Origin: JAHFQJ01 sp046050125
GTDB taxonomy: Bacteria; Pseudomonadota; Gammaproteobacteria; Burkholderiales; Burkholderiaceae
DNA length: 6,903 nt
NCBI GenBank assembly: GCA_046050125.1
Contig: JBJOQB010000188.1
Location: forward strand, 1-6,903
Direction of reading: 5' to 3'
Each line of letters opens with the position of its first letter. The first letter of the stretch is position 1. Below are positions 5,494 to 6,903 of the stretch, piece by piece. The position numbers were made by a program, and so were the translations under genes. The notes beneath the pieces were generated by a model. The model was not told where the DNA came from and ran no database searches. It saw only the letters and a program-made list of their open reading frames with translations.

Positions 5494-6522
5494 TTATTTC
5501 CAATTAGCAACTAAAACACTATTTAAACTATCTTGATATTCAGATGTTAGCGTTGTTTGCCCCATTGGTGGCGGTGAGAAGCTTGCCATTGCTTGTATTA
5601 ACTTGTCTACATCTGCTGCTATTAATGCTTTATTATCGCTAGTGTGAATGCTGTCTATCTCTCCCTTGTATCCTTCCGTATACCAGTACTCTACTTTTAC
5701 TTTGTCATCTGTTCCAATTATGCTTATATTTAAATCATTTCCTGTTTGACTAAACCATAGTTGGTCGTAGTTAACATTATTAAAATTTAGGCTGTCTTGC
5801 GTTCCTTCGGCTGTGTCGCTATCGCTGTTGATTACTATATCTTGCCCATCGCCTTTGTTGAAGATGTAGGTATCCGCTCCTGTATCGCCATTTATGTTTG
5901 AGCCTCCTGCATATGACTTTAGCTCGTCATTTGCATCAGTTCCTGTAATGGCTAAAGCTTTTATCTCTTCTATACTTAATTGGCTTCCGTCTGCAAAAAT
6001 TATGTTGCCTACTACTTGTCTTATTTGATTATTTGCTTGATTATTGATTTGGTCATTTGGTTTATTGCCCAAAAAGTAGTCTCTGATTGTAACTGAATCT
6101 GGATTATTTATATTACTATCTTTTACAATTAAAACTAAATCATTTCCTACTCGTGTTACTTGTATATCTGATTTGCTGATGTCTTTGCCAAATTGTATGG
6201 TGTCTAGTATGCCTGTGTTGTCGGTGTTGTGTGCTTCATTGTAAATTCTGTCTTGCCCATCGCCTTTGTTGAAGATGTAGATATCTGCCCCTGCTCCACC
6301 TATTAAAATGTCATTGCCTGTGCCACTATTTAGAATATCGTTTCCATCTCCGCCATAAAGCACATCATCATCTGCCCCGCCGTTTAGGTTATCGTCTCCT
6401 TTATCAGCGTAAATCATGTCATTGCCTGTTCCGCCATAAAAGGTGTCATTTCCACCTTTGCCAATTAATGTGTCATTTACTAGCCCGCCATATAAGGTGT
6501 CTGTATATGAGAAATAAAGCAA
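5494..6522 (-). CDS. RTX calcium-binding protein, C-terminal part without a credible start
   Basis: This encodes the C-terminal 342 residues of an RTX protein exported by a type I system. From residue 10 there are eight consecutive GGxGxDxUx-type nonapeptides (LYGGLVNDT to LIGGAGADI, 10-81), which bind Ca2+ and fold into a beta-roll. Two haemolysin-type related modules follow, each opening with YIFNKGDGQD (82-91 and 219-228). The second contains LWFSQTGNDLNISIIGTDDKVKVEYWY in split form (255-281). The C-terminus (AADVDKLIQAMASFSPP, then a Leu/Val-rich end) is typical of RTX and FrpC-like proteins of gamma- and betaproteobacteria and probably includes the uncleaved secretion signal. Known relatives are much longer. 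Here the frame begins with a TTG, has no ribosome site, and starts in mid-repeat, while the bases before it are not RTX-like. G+C is visibly higher than around it. It is best read as a 5'-truncated remnant or an orphan cassette that would need recombination with a full-length gene to be expressed. Confidence 0.85.
   Translation of the reverse strand: MLYFSYTDTLYGGLVNDTLIGKGGNDTFYGGTGNDMIYADKGDDNLNGGADDDVLYGGDGNDILNSGTGNDILIGGAGADIYIFNKGDGQDRIYNEAHNTDNTGILDTIQFGKDISKSDIQVTRVGNDLVLIVKDSNINNPDSVTIRDYFLGNKPNDQINNQANNQIRQVVGNIIFADGSQLSIEEIKALAITGTDANDELKSYAGGSNINGDTGADTYIFNKGDGQDIVINSDSDTAEGTQDSLNFNNVNYDQLWFSQTGNDLNISIIGTDDKVKVEYWYTEGYKGEIDSIHTSDNKALIAADVDKLIQAMASFSPPPMGQTTLTSEYQDSLNSVLVANWK
5840..5869 (-). 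repeat. Direct repeat copy 1 within the RTX gene
   Basis: These 30 bases are identical to 6251-6280 and encode YIFNKGDGQD at the start of the second C-terminal module. All synonymous positions agree, which suggests recent duplication, gene conversion or strong sequence constraint. Confidence 0.9.
6251..6280 (-). repeat. Direct repeat copy 2 within the RTX gene
   Basis: Identical over 30 bases to 5840-5869, 411 bases (137 codons) away, so recombination between the copies would delete or duplicate one whole module in frame. Confidence 0.9.
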
Positions 6523-6552
6523 AAAATTATAAATATATTTACTTTCACTTAA

Positions 6553-6903
6553 TTAATCAAAGACTTCACTAGATTTCATGCCATCACATCCACAAGTATT
6601 ATTAAAATTAAATGTTAATATTTGGCATTCTTCAGAAAATTCTACCGTGCAGTAGCTTTTATAAGATAAATTCTTATCATCTTTAGTCGTAAACTCTAAT
6701 TTAAGATTTTCGCTAAATACATCAAAAACAGATATACCCAATGGATAAGAGTAATCTATCCAACGAGTATTAGCTTTATAATATGCATTGCCTGTATATA
6801 CAATCTTATCATTAGCTTTAATTTGTGTAACATACATATTTTTATTTAATTTATTAGTTACCTTAATTCCCGCATGAAATGTATATAAAAACTTTATAAC
6901 ATT
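6553..6903 (-). CDS. Unrecognised small protein, 3' part (possible immunity or accessory protein)
   Basis: The frame is open from the right edge to the stop at 6553-6555, giving at least 116 residues. An internal ATG at 6837 would give 94 residues, but it has no ribosome site and the frame continues upstream without a stop, so the true start is probably outside the window. The visible protein is mixed polar and aromatic (TGNAYYKANTRWIDYSYPLG). It carries four cysteines near the C-terminus (C63, C71, C82 and C84 counted from the internal Met), the last two as C-G-C. It has no membrane helix and I do not recognise the family. It ends 30 bases before the RTX fragment and is in the same frame as it. 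Its position in front of an orphan-like RTX C-terminus would fit an immunity protein of a polymorphic toxin locus, or alternatively the remains of the same gene cut by a stop codon. Base composition is AT-rich, unlike the RTX part. Confidence 0.5.
   Translation of the reverse strand, partial: NVIKFLYTFHAGIKVTNKLNKNMYVTQIKANDKIVYTGNAYYKANTRWIDYSYPLGISVFDVFSENLKLEFTTKDDKNLSYKSYCTVEFSEECQILTFNFNNTCGCDGMKSSEVFD

Noticed and set aside
5494..6522. Phage, transposase or integrase remnants around the RTX fragment
   Set aside because: No transposase-like reading frame or paired terminal inverted repeats with target duplication could be found in this window.

Overview
The window is AT-rich DNA (sampled 60-base stretches are about 23-33% G+C, with the RTX segment at about 37-47%). 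It most likely comes from a Gram-negative proteobacterium of the gamma/beta type. The evidence is a lipobox-bearing lipoprotein, a Sec-exported periplasmic binding protein with its ABC transporter, and an RTX protein C-terminus of a kind familiar from gamma- and betaproteobacteria. I cannot name the genus.

Layout. At 1-303 (minus) is the N-terminal part of a two-helix membrane protein that leaves the window; it resembles putative phage abortive-infection (AbiC-like) proteins. At 414-1223 (minus; longer form to 1235) is an SPFH/Band 7 lipoprotein gene with its own intrinsic terminator at 374-400. At 1354-1860 (plus) is a small membrane-anchored basic protein of unknown function. It converges on the minus-strand operon across a bidirectional terminator at 1857-1904. 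At 1928-4903 (minus) is a three-gene importer of the nitrate/sulfonate/taurine ABC type, transcribed ATPase, then permease, then binding protein. The gaps are unusually long (199 and 107 bases once the starts are corrected) and each holds possible promoter or hairpin sequence. From 4904 to 5493 lies a 590-base, very AT-rich gap with no convincing gene. It contains inverted repeats next to the ATPase gene and a dense inverted-repeat block (5401-5463) next to the RTX gene. At 5494-6522 (minus) is the C-terminal part of an RTX calcium-binding protein without a credible start. At 6553-6903 (minus) is the 3' part of an unrecognised cysteine-containing protein that runs off the right edge.

How the genes fit together. 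The ABC genes form one uptake system: the binding protein captures a small, probably anionic or sulfonated, ligand in the periplasm; the permease carries it; the ATPase drives it. The substrate cannot be read from the sequence. A shared TAGCTATAA-type motif, overlapping or next to TATAAT sequences, lies in front of both the binding-protein and ATPase genes and is a candidate common control site.

The most unusual part is the right-hand end. RTX repeats begin abruptly in mid-repeat, where base composition also changes, 30 bases after the stop of a small AT-rich gene in the same frame. This looks like an orphan RTX C-terminal cassette behind a possible immunity or accessory gene, or else an RTX gene broken by one stop codon. 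The window alone does not decide between them. I do not see a clear-cut new system; this junction is the best candidate for follow-up.
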